Source: a virus. Taken from it: a stretch of 38,351 nucleotides of DNA. Position numbers and translations under genes: made by a program. Below are positions 1 to 7,012 of this stretch, piece after piece. Within the stretch, counting starts at the first letter, position 1. Each line of letters starts with the position of its first letter. The stretch spans positions 1-38,351 of IMG/VR virus record IMGVR_UViG_3300035212_000325; one strand, given 5' to 3'. A model generated the notes under the pieces. The model saw only the letters and a list, made by a program, of their open reading frames with translations. It did not search any database and was not told where the DNA came from.

Positions 1-127
1 GCGACAAGGGCCGCGTGACTGTCGATATGCTGCGGCAGGTCTATGACCGGGGGATCGGCGCATATCGCACGAACCCGGGCAGCGTGCGGCCAAGCGTCAG
101 TTCACCCGAACAGTGGGCAATGGCACG
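1..127. repeat. Terminal direct repeat, left copy (assembly overlap of a circular genome)
   Basis: These 127 bases are identical to 38225-38351. The reading frame of the head-protease gene runs through the junction without interruption, so the two ends are one locus seen twice. A 127-base overlap equals a common assembler k-mer length, which suggests a circular contig rather than a biological terminal repeat. A circular map fits a cos phage or a circularly permuted headful-packaging phage. Confidence 0.95.
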
Positions 128-1178
128 GGTCAACAATTTCCTGCGCGCGATCCGCAATGGCCGGTTCCGGTCGGGCAGGCACGACACGGATCTGTTGCCA
201 GAGAAACACCCCATGTCGACCCGTGGCGTCGAGAAGGCCGATTATCAGGGGCGCGAGGTCGAACTAGATCAGCCCTTCCGCCTCCCAGCTGGCGCGAGCA
301 AGAAGTTCGGCGTTTACGTCAAAGACGGCGACAAGACCAAGAAAGTGACATTCGGCGATCCCAAGATGGAGATCCGCCGCGACGACCCCAAAGCCCGCGC
401 TAATTTCCGCTCGCGGCACTCTTGCGACACCGCGACCGATAAGACCTCGGCGCGTTATTGGTCGTGCCAGATGTGGGAAAGCGGAACCTCAGTCTCGGAG
501 ATGACGAAGATGGACAAGATGGAAAAACGGCAGATCTCGGATGACGTCTTCACAACGTCGATCGAGGCAGTGCAGCGCGCGCAGCAACTCGGACTAGGGC
601 TCGTTGCGCATATGACCGAAGGGCCAGACGGGCAGGTGTTCTACATGCCCGGGGCGACGCATGAGGATTACATCGATATGGTCGGCGAGGCGGGCATGAT
701 CTCGCCCGCAGGCGAAGAGGTTGAAGATCCGACGGGCGAGATGATCGAAGCCGTGATCGACGCCGCAATCAGCGCGATCATCGAGGCCACGATGGAAAAG
801 CGCGCGGCTAAGATCATCAAGATCGACGACGAAGCGCGCATCGTTTGGGGCTGGGCGTCGGTCGTATCGGTCGATGGTAAGCCGATGATTGATCGGCAGG
901 GCGACATCATCTCGGTGGAGGTGATGACCAAGGCCGCCGATAACTTCATGGCCGACGTTCGCACCGCCAAAGCGATGCACGAAGGCGGCAAGATCGGGGA
1001 GGTTATTCACTCCTTCCCGCTCACAAAGGCGCTGGGCGAGGCGCTGGGCGTGCACTCTGCACTCGAAGGATGGATCGTGGCTATGAAAGTGCACGATGAT
1101 AGTGTATGGAGCAGAGTTAAGAGCGGCGAACTCGCCGCCTTTAGCATCGGAGGCATAGGGAAACGCAATGCCATATAA
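1..1178 (+). CDS. ChaB/XkdF-type head maturation protease, 3' part (gene starts at 37951)
   Basis: This is the 3' part of a gene that starts at 37951 and crosses the circular junction; joined, it encodes 483 residues. In joined numbering, about 93-140 hold a conserved phage segment with GIGAYRTNPGSVR and EQWAMARVN. About 210-250 carry a recurrent phage motif with FRSRHSCD and ARYWSCQMW. About 357-483 resemble the XkdF-type phage serine protease domain, with WGWASVV, DRQGDII, an early His in AKAMHEGG and the Ser of AAFSIGG. Such proteases trim scaffold and capsid during head maturation. The frame stops at 1176-1178 just after SIGG, before the SLVDxPANP strand that normally closes this fold. 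That strand is encoded in the overlapping +1 frame. Family assignment is from remembered motifs. Confidence 0.75.
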   Translation, partial: DKGRVTVDMLRQVYDRGIGAYRTNPGSVRPSVSSPEQWAMARVNNFLRAIRNGRFRSGRHDTDLLPEKHPMSTRGVEKADYQGREVELDQPFRLPAGASKKFGVYVKDGDKTKKVTFGDPKMEIRRDDPKARANFRSRHSCDTATDKTSARYWSCQMWESGTSVSEMTKMDKMEKRQISDDVFTTSIEAVQRAQQLGLGLVAHMTEGPDGQVFYMPGATHEDYIDMVGEAGMISPAGEEVEDPTGEMIEAVIDAAISAIIEATMEKRAAKIIKIDDEARIVWGWASVVSVDGKPMIDRQGDIISVEVMTKAADNFMADVRTAKAMHEGGKIGEVIHSFPLTKALGEALGVHSALEGWIVAMKVHDDSVWSRVKSGELAAFSIGGIGKRNAI

Positions 1179-2007
1179 CGTGACGGATCTGGAACTGATC
1201 GAACTCTCGCTGGTCGACGAACCCGCAAACCCGGCTGCACGCGTCGTAATGTTCAAGCGCGACATGATGCCAGACGAAGACAAAATCAAGGAACTGATTG
1301 CGGGGGGGATGTCGGAAGACGACGCCCGCAAACAGGTTGCGCAGATGAGGCGCAGCAAGGGGGCCGGCCCGTCCGGCGATCAGGGCAAAGGGGGTCAATC
1401 TATGTCCGATCAAGAAAAGCGCCTCGTGGAACTCGAGGCGGCAAACAAGCGCCTCGAAGGTTCTGTCGACGCGCTTGTAAAATCGCTTGAGACCGAAGGC
1501 TATGTCGTCCAGATCGCGGACGAAGCGGTGACTGTCGAGAAGCGCAAAGCCGAAGACTATATCGAAGTCGGTGGCGAGACGATCCTGAAGAGCGCGCTCC
1601 CTGCGGGCGTCTTGTCGGTGATCTCGAAGCAGGCTGACGAACTCGCAGCCGTCACCAAGAAGCTGGAAGCCGAAGAACTGGTCAAGCGCGTGAGCGCCGA
1701 AATCCCGCACTTGGCAGGCGACGCCGTGACCAAGGGCGAAGTTCTGAAAGCGATCGACGCGATCGCCGATGAAGCTGTCCGCAAGACAGCCCGTGCTATG
1801 CTGAAAGGCGCGAACGCTCTCGCCTCGAAGCTGACCCGCGAGTTCGGCAGCGTTGCTCCGCAAGAGACCGACGCCATGACCGAACTCAACAAGATGGCAG
1901 AAGATTACGCCGCCGAAAAGAAGGTCACGTTCGCCAAGGCATTCGCCGAAGTGACCAAGACCGGACGCGGCGCGGAACTCTTCGCTAAACGCAATCACGC
2001 GCAGTAA
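1168..2007 (+). CDS. Scaffold-like protein carrying the displaced protease C-terminal strand
   Basis: This gene encodes 279 residues. The ATG overlaps the protease gene by 11 bases in the +1 frame. Residues 8-30 (LELIELSLVDEPANPAARV) match the last conserved strand of XkdF and prohead protease domains, which is normally in the same chain as the SIGG serine. About 40-75 are charged and Gly/Gln-rich. The rest is Glu/Lys/Ala-rich, predicted helical or coiled coil, as in phage scaffolds, and it lies just before the decoration and capsid genes. A GGAGG sits 14 bases before the ATG, rather far for a good ribosome site. It could be made by termination-reinitiation or as a frameshift fusion with the protease. 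The scaffold role is inferred from position and composition. Confidence 0.65.
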   Translation: MPYNVTDLELIELSLVDEPANPAARVVMFKRDMMPDEDKIKELIAGGMSEDDARKQVAQMRRSKGAGPSGDQGKGGQSMSDQEKRLVELEAANKRLEGSVDALVKSLETEGYVVQIADEAVTVEKRKAEDYIEVGGETILKSALPAGVLSVISKQADELAAVTKKLEAEELVKRVSAEIPHLAGDAVTKGEVLKAIDAIADEAVRKTARAMLKGANALASKLTREFGSVAPQETDAMTELNKMAEDYAAEKKVTFAKAFAEVTKTGRGAELFAKRNHAQ

Positions 2008-2018
2008 GGAGGCCTCGA

Positions 2019-2396
2019 ATGGCAACTCAAGACAACATGCTCTGCGTCACGCTCGAGGCTGGTGCAGACCTCTCGACGAAGCAGTTCTACTTCGTTTCCG
2101 TCGCAGCGGATGGTCAGATTGACCCCACCGGTGCAGGGCTCGACGCGGACGGCGTTCTACAAGACGCTCCCGCAGCCGCTGGGCGCGCTGCGCTCGTGGC
2201 GATCGCTGGCAAGGTCAAGGTCGTTTGCGGGGCCGCTGTCACTCGTGGCGGGCCTGTGGCTTCTGACAGTTCGGGCAAAGCCGTTAACGCAACCACCGCC
2301 GGGCATATTATTCTAGGCACGGCTCTAGAAACCGGCGCGTCTGGGCGGATCATCGAAATCCTGTTCCAGCCGCGCAACGCAGTTCCAGCAGCATAA
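2019..2396 (+). CDS. Capsid decoration protein (DUF2190-like)
   Basis: This gene encodes 125 residues and has a strong ribosome site, AAGGAGG, six bases before the ATG. The sequence is Ala/Gly/Val-rich and beta-type, with repeated short strands such as LVAIAGKVKVV and IILGTALETG and no membrane segment. Length, composition and place between scaffold and major capsid fit the DUF2190 family of small head-stabilising proteins that bind the outside of HK97-fold shells. Some databases mislabel that family as RecA-like; no ATPase motif is present here. Confidence 0.7.
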   Translation: MATQDNMLCVTLEAGADLSTKQFYFVSVAADGQIDPTGAGLDADGVLQDAPAAAGRAALVAIAGKVKVVCGAAVTRGGPVASDSSGKAVNATTAGHIILGTALETGASGRIIEILFQPRNAVPAA

Positions 2397-2412
2397 GGCA
2401 GGGGGATAAATC

Positions 2413-3405
2413 ATGCCACAACCTAACGTCGGCGCGTTCCATATCGACGCAGCCCTTACCAACATCTCTGTCGCGCTGCTGCAAAACCCGGGGTCGTTCA
2501 TTTCCTCGCGCGTTTTCCAGAACGTGCCAGTGCAGAAGCAGTCGGATAAATTCTTCACGTTCGACCGTTCTTACTTCAACCGCAACGGCGCTAAAAAGCG
2601 CGCAGCGGGTGCTCGCGTGTCCGAAGTGGGCTACGAAGTATCGAACGACAGCTATTTCTGCGAAGAATACGGCGTCGCGATCCCGATCCCTGATCAGGTG
2701 CGCGCCAACGCAGATCCCGCTGCGGATCCTGCGCGCGCAGCCGCAGAACTGGCGACCCACCAGATGCTGATCCAAAAAGAAAACGACTTCTCGTCGTCTT
2801 TCTTTACGACTGGCCTGTGGGGCAAGGACATCACGGGCGTTGCGTCTTCGCCTTCGACTGATCAGGTCATCCGCTGGTCGGACACGACCAACGGCGACCC
2901 TATCGGCAACGTGCGCACCGGGATTGACTATATCCTCGGCTCGACCGGCATCAAGCCAAACGTCATGGCGATGGGCCGTCCGGTCTATTCGGCATTGATC
3001 GACCACCCAGACATCCAAGGTCGGATCAACGGCGGCGCGACAACCTCGCAGCCCTCGATCGCTTCGCTGAACCTGCTCGCGCAGATCTTTGAAGTGGATG
3101 AGGTTATGGTAGGCGAAGCCATCCAGAACACCGCAGCAGAGGGCGACACCGCCTCTCACTCGTTCATTCTGGGCAAGAAGTGTTTGCTGACCTATCGCCC
3201 ACCATCGCCCGGCATCATGACGCCCGCAGCAGGCTACACGTTCTCGTGGTCTGGCTATCTGGGCGGCACGAACGAGTATGGCTTCGTGATCGACACCAAG
3301 CGCCGTGATGAAGAAGACACCGACGTCGTGCGCGCTCGCTCGCACTACGATCACAAGCTGGTCTCCTCTGCACTGGGCTACTTCTGGGACGCGATCGTCG
3401 CATGA
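2413..3405 (+). CDS. Major capsid protein (HK97 fold)
   Basis: This gene encodes 330 residues and has a purine-rich ribosome site (GCAGGGGG) before the ATG. It follows protease, scaffold and decoration genes, the usual place for the shell protein. Sequence features fit the E-type HK97-fold capsids of siphoviruses: an N-terminal region with FISSRVFQNVPV, a central segment on TGIDYILGSTGIKPNVMAMG, and a C-terminal beta-rich part ending in ARSHYDHKLVSSALGYFWDAIVA. No N-terminal delta domain of the HK97 gp5 kind is evident, consistent with a separate scaffold. Protease cleavage sites cannot be placed from sequence alone. Confidence 0.85.
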   Translation: MPQPNVGAFHIDAALTNISVALLQNPGSFISSRVFQNVPVQKQSDKFFTFDRSYFNRNGAKKRAAGARVSEVGYEVSNDSYFCEEYGVAIPIPDQVRANADPAADPARAAAELATHQMLIQKENDFSSSFFTTGLWGKDITGVASSPSTDQVIRWSDTTNGDPIGNVRTGIDYILGSTGIKPNVMAMGRPVYSALIDHPDIQGRINGGATTSQPSIASLNLLAQIFEVDEVMVGEAIQNTAAEGDTASHSFILGKKCLLTYRPPSPGIMTPAAGYTFSWSGYLGGTNEYGFVIDTKRRDEEDTDVVRARSHYDHKLVSSALGYFWDAIVA

Positions 3406-3689
3406 TAAAGCTCGAGCAACGATCTTTCCAGAAGTCGGATCCGCTGTTCGCGTTCCGCGCGTTCGTGGCTCACGGACGCCGGTTTAATCGCGGCGCGGCA
3501 TTCGATTGGCAAGCCCTTGGCATTGCCGCAGAGAAGGTCGAGCTCCTATTCCGGGCGGGCAAGGTTCGCCATTACGCGCCCGGAAACCTTGAGGTCGACC
3601 TCAGTGAAAATGGCCTCGGCGAAGAAATCGCCGAAGATGTCCCAGATCCCGCGCCGGCTAAACCGACGCGAGCCAAAAAGGTGATCTAA
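3402..3689 (+). CDS. Small conserved head gene, function unknown
   Basis: This gene encodes 95 residues. Its ATG overlaps the capsid stop codon as ATGA, so it is translationally coupled. The N-terminal half has a compact fold-like segment (FDWQALGIAAEKVELLFRAG). The C-terminus is acidic, then Pro/Ala/Lys-rich and probably disordered. Small proteins of this kind between the major capsid and the head-tail adaptor are frequent in siphoviruses and may help head completion. I do not recognise a named family. Confidence 0.6.
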   Translation: MIKLEQRSFQKSDPLFAFRAFVAHGRRFNRGAAFDWQALGIAAEKVELLFRAGKVRHYAPGNLEVDLSENGLGEEIAEDVPDPAPAKPTRAKKVI

Positions 3690-4147
3690 TGACGTGGACT
3701 TACGGGGGAGCGCCCGGCACAACGAGCGCAACAACGCGGCGTGATGCCGTGCGCCTCCTCGTAGGCGACACCGACACGACCGATCAGCAAGTCAGCGACG
3801 AGGAGATCGCCTTCGGGCTCTCGCAGGCCGCTGATGACATTTACAACGCGAGCGCGCTTATCTGCCGCGCGCTGTCTGGCAAATACGCACGGCTGGTCGA
3901 CACCAGCATCGAAAGCGTCTCGTCGTCCTATTCCCAGCGCGCAACGCAATACGCCGAACTGGCGGTTCGCCTGATCAAAGAAGGCAAGCGGCTGGGATCC
4001 GTCGGGCTGGGCGTGCCCGTCGCAGGCGGGATGTCGATCTCGGAGATGCAGGGCGTCGAAGACGACAGCGACCGCGTGCCGTCGGCCTTCCGGGTCGATC
4101 AATTCAGCAATCCGCCGCGCTTCGACCCGATGCTTGACGAGGACTGA
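3689..4147 (+). CDS. Head-tail adaptor (head completion) protein
   Basis: This gene encodes 152 residues and starts within the upstream stop (TAATG). The N-terminal pattern, with RRDAVRLLVGDTDTTDQQVSDE followed by a helix (IAFGLSQAADDIYNASALIC), is typical of small, mostly helical adaptor proteins that bind the portal after DNA packaging. Position after the capsid and before stopper, gp10-like and tail terminator genes supports a neck role. Confidence 0.65.
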   Translation: MTWTYGGAPGTTSATTRRDAVRLLVGDTDTTDQQVSDEEIAFGLSQAADDIYNASALICRALSGKYARLVDTSIESVSSSYSQRATQYAELAVRLIKEGKRLGSVGLGVPVAGGMSISEMQGVEDDSDRVPSAFRVDQFSNPPRFDPMLDED

Positions 4148-4152
4148 TCACA

Positions 4153-4530
4153 ATGGCAACCGGCGCGGAGATGCAACGGGATGTCGTCGCGCTCCTTCGG
4201 GAGCACGGCTACAATCTGACATTCCGCCGCCCAAACAACGGCGGCAGCTATAACGCAGCAACGGGCGCGATCACGGGCGGATCCAATGCCGACGAAACGG
4301 CGCGGGTCGTCTTCCTCAGTTATACCGCGCGCGACATCGACGGCACGCTGGTGCAGCGCGGCGACCGCAAGGCCGTCATGGCCGCGACCTATAACGGCAC
4401 GGCGCTGACCAAGACGCCGCAGATTGATGATGAACTGCGGGGCGAAGGCGACGCGGTGCGGGTCGTCTCCGTCCAGACGATCAAGAGCGGCGCGTCAATC
4501 CTCGCCTATATCTGCCAAGTGAGGGAATGA
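4153..4530 (+). CDS. Probable head closure (stopper) protein
   Basis: This gene encodes 125 residues, with a GAGGA ribosome site about nine bases before the ATG. Predicted beta-rich, with LTFRRPNNGGSYNAATGAI near the start. This resembles small phage stopper proteins that are read as a five-stranded barrel and seal the head below the adaptor. The call rests mainly on gene order (adaptor, stopper, gp10-like, terminator) and size. It overlaps the next gene by four bases. Confidence 0.55.
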   Translation: MATGAEMQRDVVALLREHGYNLTFRRPNNGGSYNAATGAITGGSNADETARVVFLSYTARDIDGTLVQRGDRKAVMAATYNGTALTKTPQIDDELRGEGDAVRVVSVQTIKSGASILAYICQVRE

Positions 4531-4967
4531 TGGCGCAGGGCCAGATCCTCCAGAAAATCACAGTCGACCTCGACAAGCTCGCCGCTGACGCAGGGGCGAC
4601 TGTAGCGCAGGCGCGCAATGAGTTCGTGAATAAGCTGGCCGAAGAGGTCGTCAAAGGAACGAAAGTCGTCACGGGCAGGCTCAGGGCGTCGTGGTTCTTG
4701 TCGCCAACGCTGACCGCAGCGCCGGGCACAGCTGAAACCGAAATCACAACCGACAAGATTGCCACGCTGACGATGGCGCGCCTCTCTGGGCAGGCTGGCG
4801 CGCTGGCAAGCCTCGACGGGTCGCTTTACCTGCTGAACGGCGCGAACTATGCGATCTTTGTCGAAGCGCGCACGCAGTTTCTGGCAAAAGTGCTGGCGCG
4901 TGCTTCAGCAATCGCCGCAGATGTCGTGATCGAGATCCGGAACATCAAAGCGACGGGGATCCCATGA
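4527..4967 (+). CDS. HK97 gp10-like neck/tail component
   Basis: This gene encodes 146 residues. Two adjacent ATG codons (4527, 4530) could both serve as start, and it overlaps the previous stop. It has an N-terminal helix, then VVTGRLRASW, then GANYAIFVEARTQFLAKVLARA. The paired motifs 'TGxLRxSW' and 'Y..fvE.GT/R..f..' are the signature of the HK97 gp10 family, minor tail/neck proteins of siphoviruses. Position before the tail terminator agrees. Confidence 0.7.
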   Translation: MMAQGQILQKITVDLDKLAADAGATVAQARNEFVNKLAEEVVKGTKVVTGRLRASWFLSPTLTAAPGTAETEITTDKIATLTMARLSGQAGALASLDGSLYLLNGANYAIFVEARTQFLAKVLARASAIAADVVIEIRNIKATGIP

Positions 4968-5383
4968 CAGTTATGAACGACATCCGCGCAGCGCTTGAGC
5001 AGCAGATCGCCAACGTGTCGGGCATCCCGTCCAGTGCGAACCGCGCTTTTGAGAACGTGCGGTTCACCCCAACGACCAACACCGCATGGGTTCGCATGGC
5101 GCTTGTGCCCGTGACGAGCCGGCCAGCCGTGCGCGGGCCCAGCCCGCAGATCCGGCACGACGGCAGCTTTCTCGTCACCGCGCACTTGCCAGAAGGCGCA
5201 GGCCCAGCCGCCGCTGACGCTCTGGCAGACGCGATCCGCGCAGCCTTCACAGTCGACACTGGGCTAACGTCCAACGGCGTGAATGTGCGGTTCAACTACG
5301 CAGAGCGCGGGGTCGCCGTGCTCGACACGCCGTGGTATATCGTCACTGTCTCGATTTCATGGTATAGCTACACCAGCTCATAA
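4964..5383 (+). CDS. Tail terminator protein (DUF4128-like)
   Basis: This gene encodes 139 residues with an ATGA overlap on the previous gene. It begins with a helix (MNDIRAALEQQIANVS), followed by strands with VRFTPTTNTAWVRMALVP and a C-terminal VAVLDTPWYIVTVSISW. Helix-strand order and length fit the lambda gpU / DUF4128 tail terminator group, which caps the growing tail tube and joins it to the head. The next gene is the tail tube protein. Confidence 0.7.
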   Translation: MTVMNDIRAALEQQIANVSGIPSSANRAFENVRFTPTTNTAWVRMALVPVTSRPAVRGPSPQIRHDGSFLVTAHLPEGAGPAAADALADAIRAAFTVDTGLTSNGVNVRFNYAERGVAVLDTPWYIVTVSISWYSYTSS

Positions 5384-5398
5384 AAGGAGGGCTCGAAG

Positions 5399-6310
5399 AT
5401 GCCGTTTTCACAAGGTTCCAGAACGCAGCTCGCCTATGTGGTGGAGAGCACTTATGGCACGACACCCGCGACGCCCGCGATGGTCTCGCTCCCGTTCGTC
5501 ACGCACTCAGTGGATCTCACCAAGACGCGCGTGCAGTCGGCGGAGATCACGCCTGATCGTATGCCGCGCATTGATCGCCACGGGCAGCGCACTGTCACAG
5601 GCGACATCTCTGTCGAGATGCGCCCGGCTGATTATGACTTCTTGCTCGAAGCCGCGCTGTTCGGCGCGTTCAGTTCAAACGTGCTGAACACTGGCACGAC
5701 AGTATCGTCTTTTACCCTCGAAGATGGTGCGCTGGACATCACGCAATATCGCGCATTCACGGGCTGCATGGTCAACACAATGCAGATGTCGATCGCGCCC
5801 AACCAGATGACAACTGCGACCTTCGGGATCATGGGCAAGAACATGACGCAGAGCACGAGCCCGCTCGACGCCAGCTTGACCGCCGCGTCGAATAACGAAC
5901 CTTTCGACAGCTTCTCTGGCGCGATCAGCGAAGGCGGATCCACCATTGCCTACGTCAACACAATCGACTTCACGTTGAACAACAACCTCAACCCAACCTT
6001 TGCGCTGGGCTCGGTGACGACACCGCAGATGGAGTTCGGGATGTCGACGCTGGAAGGCACGATGACTGTGTTCTATCAGGATGCGGCGCTGATCACCAAA
6101 TTCTTGAACGAGACCGAAAGCGCGCTTTCGATCGTGCTGGACGACCGCGTGGCAGGCCTAAACTACACGTTCCTGATGCCACGCATCAAAATCAACGGCG
6201 CGGCTGTTCCTGTCGCCAACCCAGCATCCCGTCTGCTGACCATCCCGTTTGTCGCGCTGCGCGACAGTTCGACGGGCACGCAACTGCGCATCACGCGCAC
6301 GACATCGTAA
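5399..6310 (+). CDS. Major tail tube protein
   Basis: This gene encodes 303 residues, preceded by a very good ribosome site (AAAAGGAGGG). The sequence is soluble, beta-rich and Thr/Ser-rich with no membrane segment. The opening (SRTQLAYVVESTYGTTP) and the mid-protein 'GDISVEMRPADYDFLLEAALFG' pattern are typical of phage tail tube proteins. It sits between terminator and chaperone genes, as in most siphoviruses. Its length is above that of lambda gpV, so it may carry an extra surface domain. Confidence 0.8.
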   Translation: MPFSQGSRTQLAYVVESTYGTTPATPAMVSLPFVTHSVDLTKTRVQSAEITPDRMPRIDRHGQRTVTGDISVEMRPADYDFLLEAALFGAFSSNVLNTGTTVSSFTLEDGALDITQYRAFTGCMVNTMQMSIAPNQMTTATFGIMGKNMTQSTSPLDASLTAASNNEPFDSFSGAISEGGSTIAYVNTIDFTLNNNLNPTFALGSVTTPQMEFGMSTLEGTMTVFYQDAALITKFLNETESALSIVLDDRVAGLNYTFLMPRIKINGAAVPVANPASRLLTIPFVALRDSSTGTQLRITRTTS

Positions 6311-6320
6311 AGGGCAACTG

Positions 6321-6689
6321 ATGGATCTTTACGATCTCACATTCCGCGAAACCTATACCTACACTGTTTTGCACCCGATCAAAAAGGAGCCCGTCTTGAA
6401 CAAAGACGGGTCGCCTCAGTGGATCGAGATCTATGGGGCGGACACCCCGCAGTATCGGAACGCGCTGGCAGAAGTCGGGCGGATGGGTCTCGAAGATCCG
6501 ACGGAAAAGCTGGTCGCGTTTCTTGGACGGATCACAGCGCGCTGGGACATCACCGCAGGCAAGGATCGCCCGCGCGTGGAAGACGCCGGGGCGATCTATG
6601 CCAAGTTTCCCGCGTGGCTGCGCGATGACGTCTTTGCAGCCGCGTCGACCCGTGCCAATTTTTTCGAGGAGCCCTCGGCGAGCTCATAA
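6321..6689 (+). CDS. Tail assembly chaperone, short product (gpG-like)
   Basis: This gene encodes 122 residues. I choose the ATG at 6321, after AAAGGG, rather than upstream in-frame codons that lie inside the tube gene. The product is acidic and soluble with no domain signature. Position between tail tube and tape measure, plus the frameshift site at its 3' end, identifies it as the G-type chaperone. In lambda, G and GT bind the tape measure and recruit tube subunits but are absent from the finished tail. Confidence 0.8.
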   Translation: MDLYDLTFRETYTYTVLHPIKKEPVLNKDGSPQWIEIYGADTPQYRNALAEVGRMGLEDPTEKLVAFLGRITARWDITAGKDRPRVEDAGAIYAKFPAWLRDDVFAAASTRANFFEEPSASS

Positions 6690-7012
6690 AGCACGCTGAG
6701 GGCGTCTTTCGGCTCGCGCAACGGGACAAAGACGGCATCTCGCTGCGCGAGCATTACGAACAGGTCGAGAAGGCGACGGGGATACGGCCGCACGAACTGG
6801 ACATCACGCCATTGCCGCAGACGATGGGCGAGTTCTGGTCTGTGTTCTTGCGATTGCATCGTGCCCGACCGGCTGATGCGCCCATAGCATTTTCGGAGGT
6901 GTTAGCGTATAGTAGGCTTACCGGGCGTGTCTTCACGCCCCTAGAAGTCGACGCGATCGCAGAACTCGATGGCTTGTGGCACGCAGAGAGGGCAAAGAAG
7001 TGGAAGACCTAG
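6321..7012 (+). CDS. Tail assembly chaperone, -1 frameshift fusion (gpGT-like)
   Basis: Reading leaves the short chaperone frame at T-TTT-TTC (6659-6665), slips one base back and continues to the stop at 7010-7012. The fusion is about 230 residues: 115 shared with the short product and 115 new ones running from RGALGELIKHAEG to HAERAKKWKT. The -1 frame is open from the slip site and has no good start of its own near its beginning. A ten-pair hairpin begins five bases after the slippery heptamer. This matches the conserved G/GT arrangement of tailed phages. Confidence 0.85.
6659..6703 (+). promoter_or_regulatory. Programmed -1 ribosomal frameshift signal
   Basis: The heptamer TTTTTTC (6659-6665) is in the correct phase, with zero-frame codons AAT TTT TTC. 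After a five-base spacer, GCCCTCGGCG (6671-6680) pairs with CGCTGAGGGC (6694-6703): ten pairs, one of them G-U, around a 13-base loop. The zero-frame stop TAA (6687-6689) lies in the loop. This is a textbook slippery-site-plus-stem arrangement. Confidence 0.88.

Noticed and set aside
1158-1164. GGGAAAC heptamer near the protease/scaffold overlap as a -1 slippery site.
   Set aside because: Codon boundaries are GGG AAA in the protease frame, so the heptamer is in the wrong phase, and the needed shift is +1, not -1.
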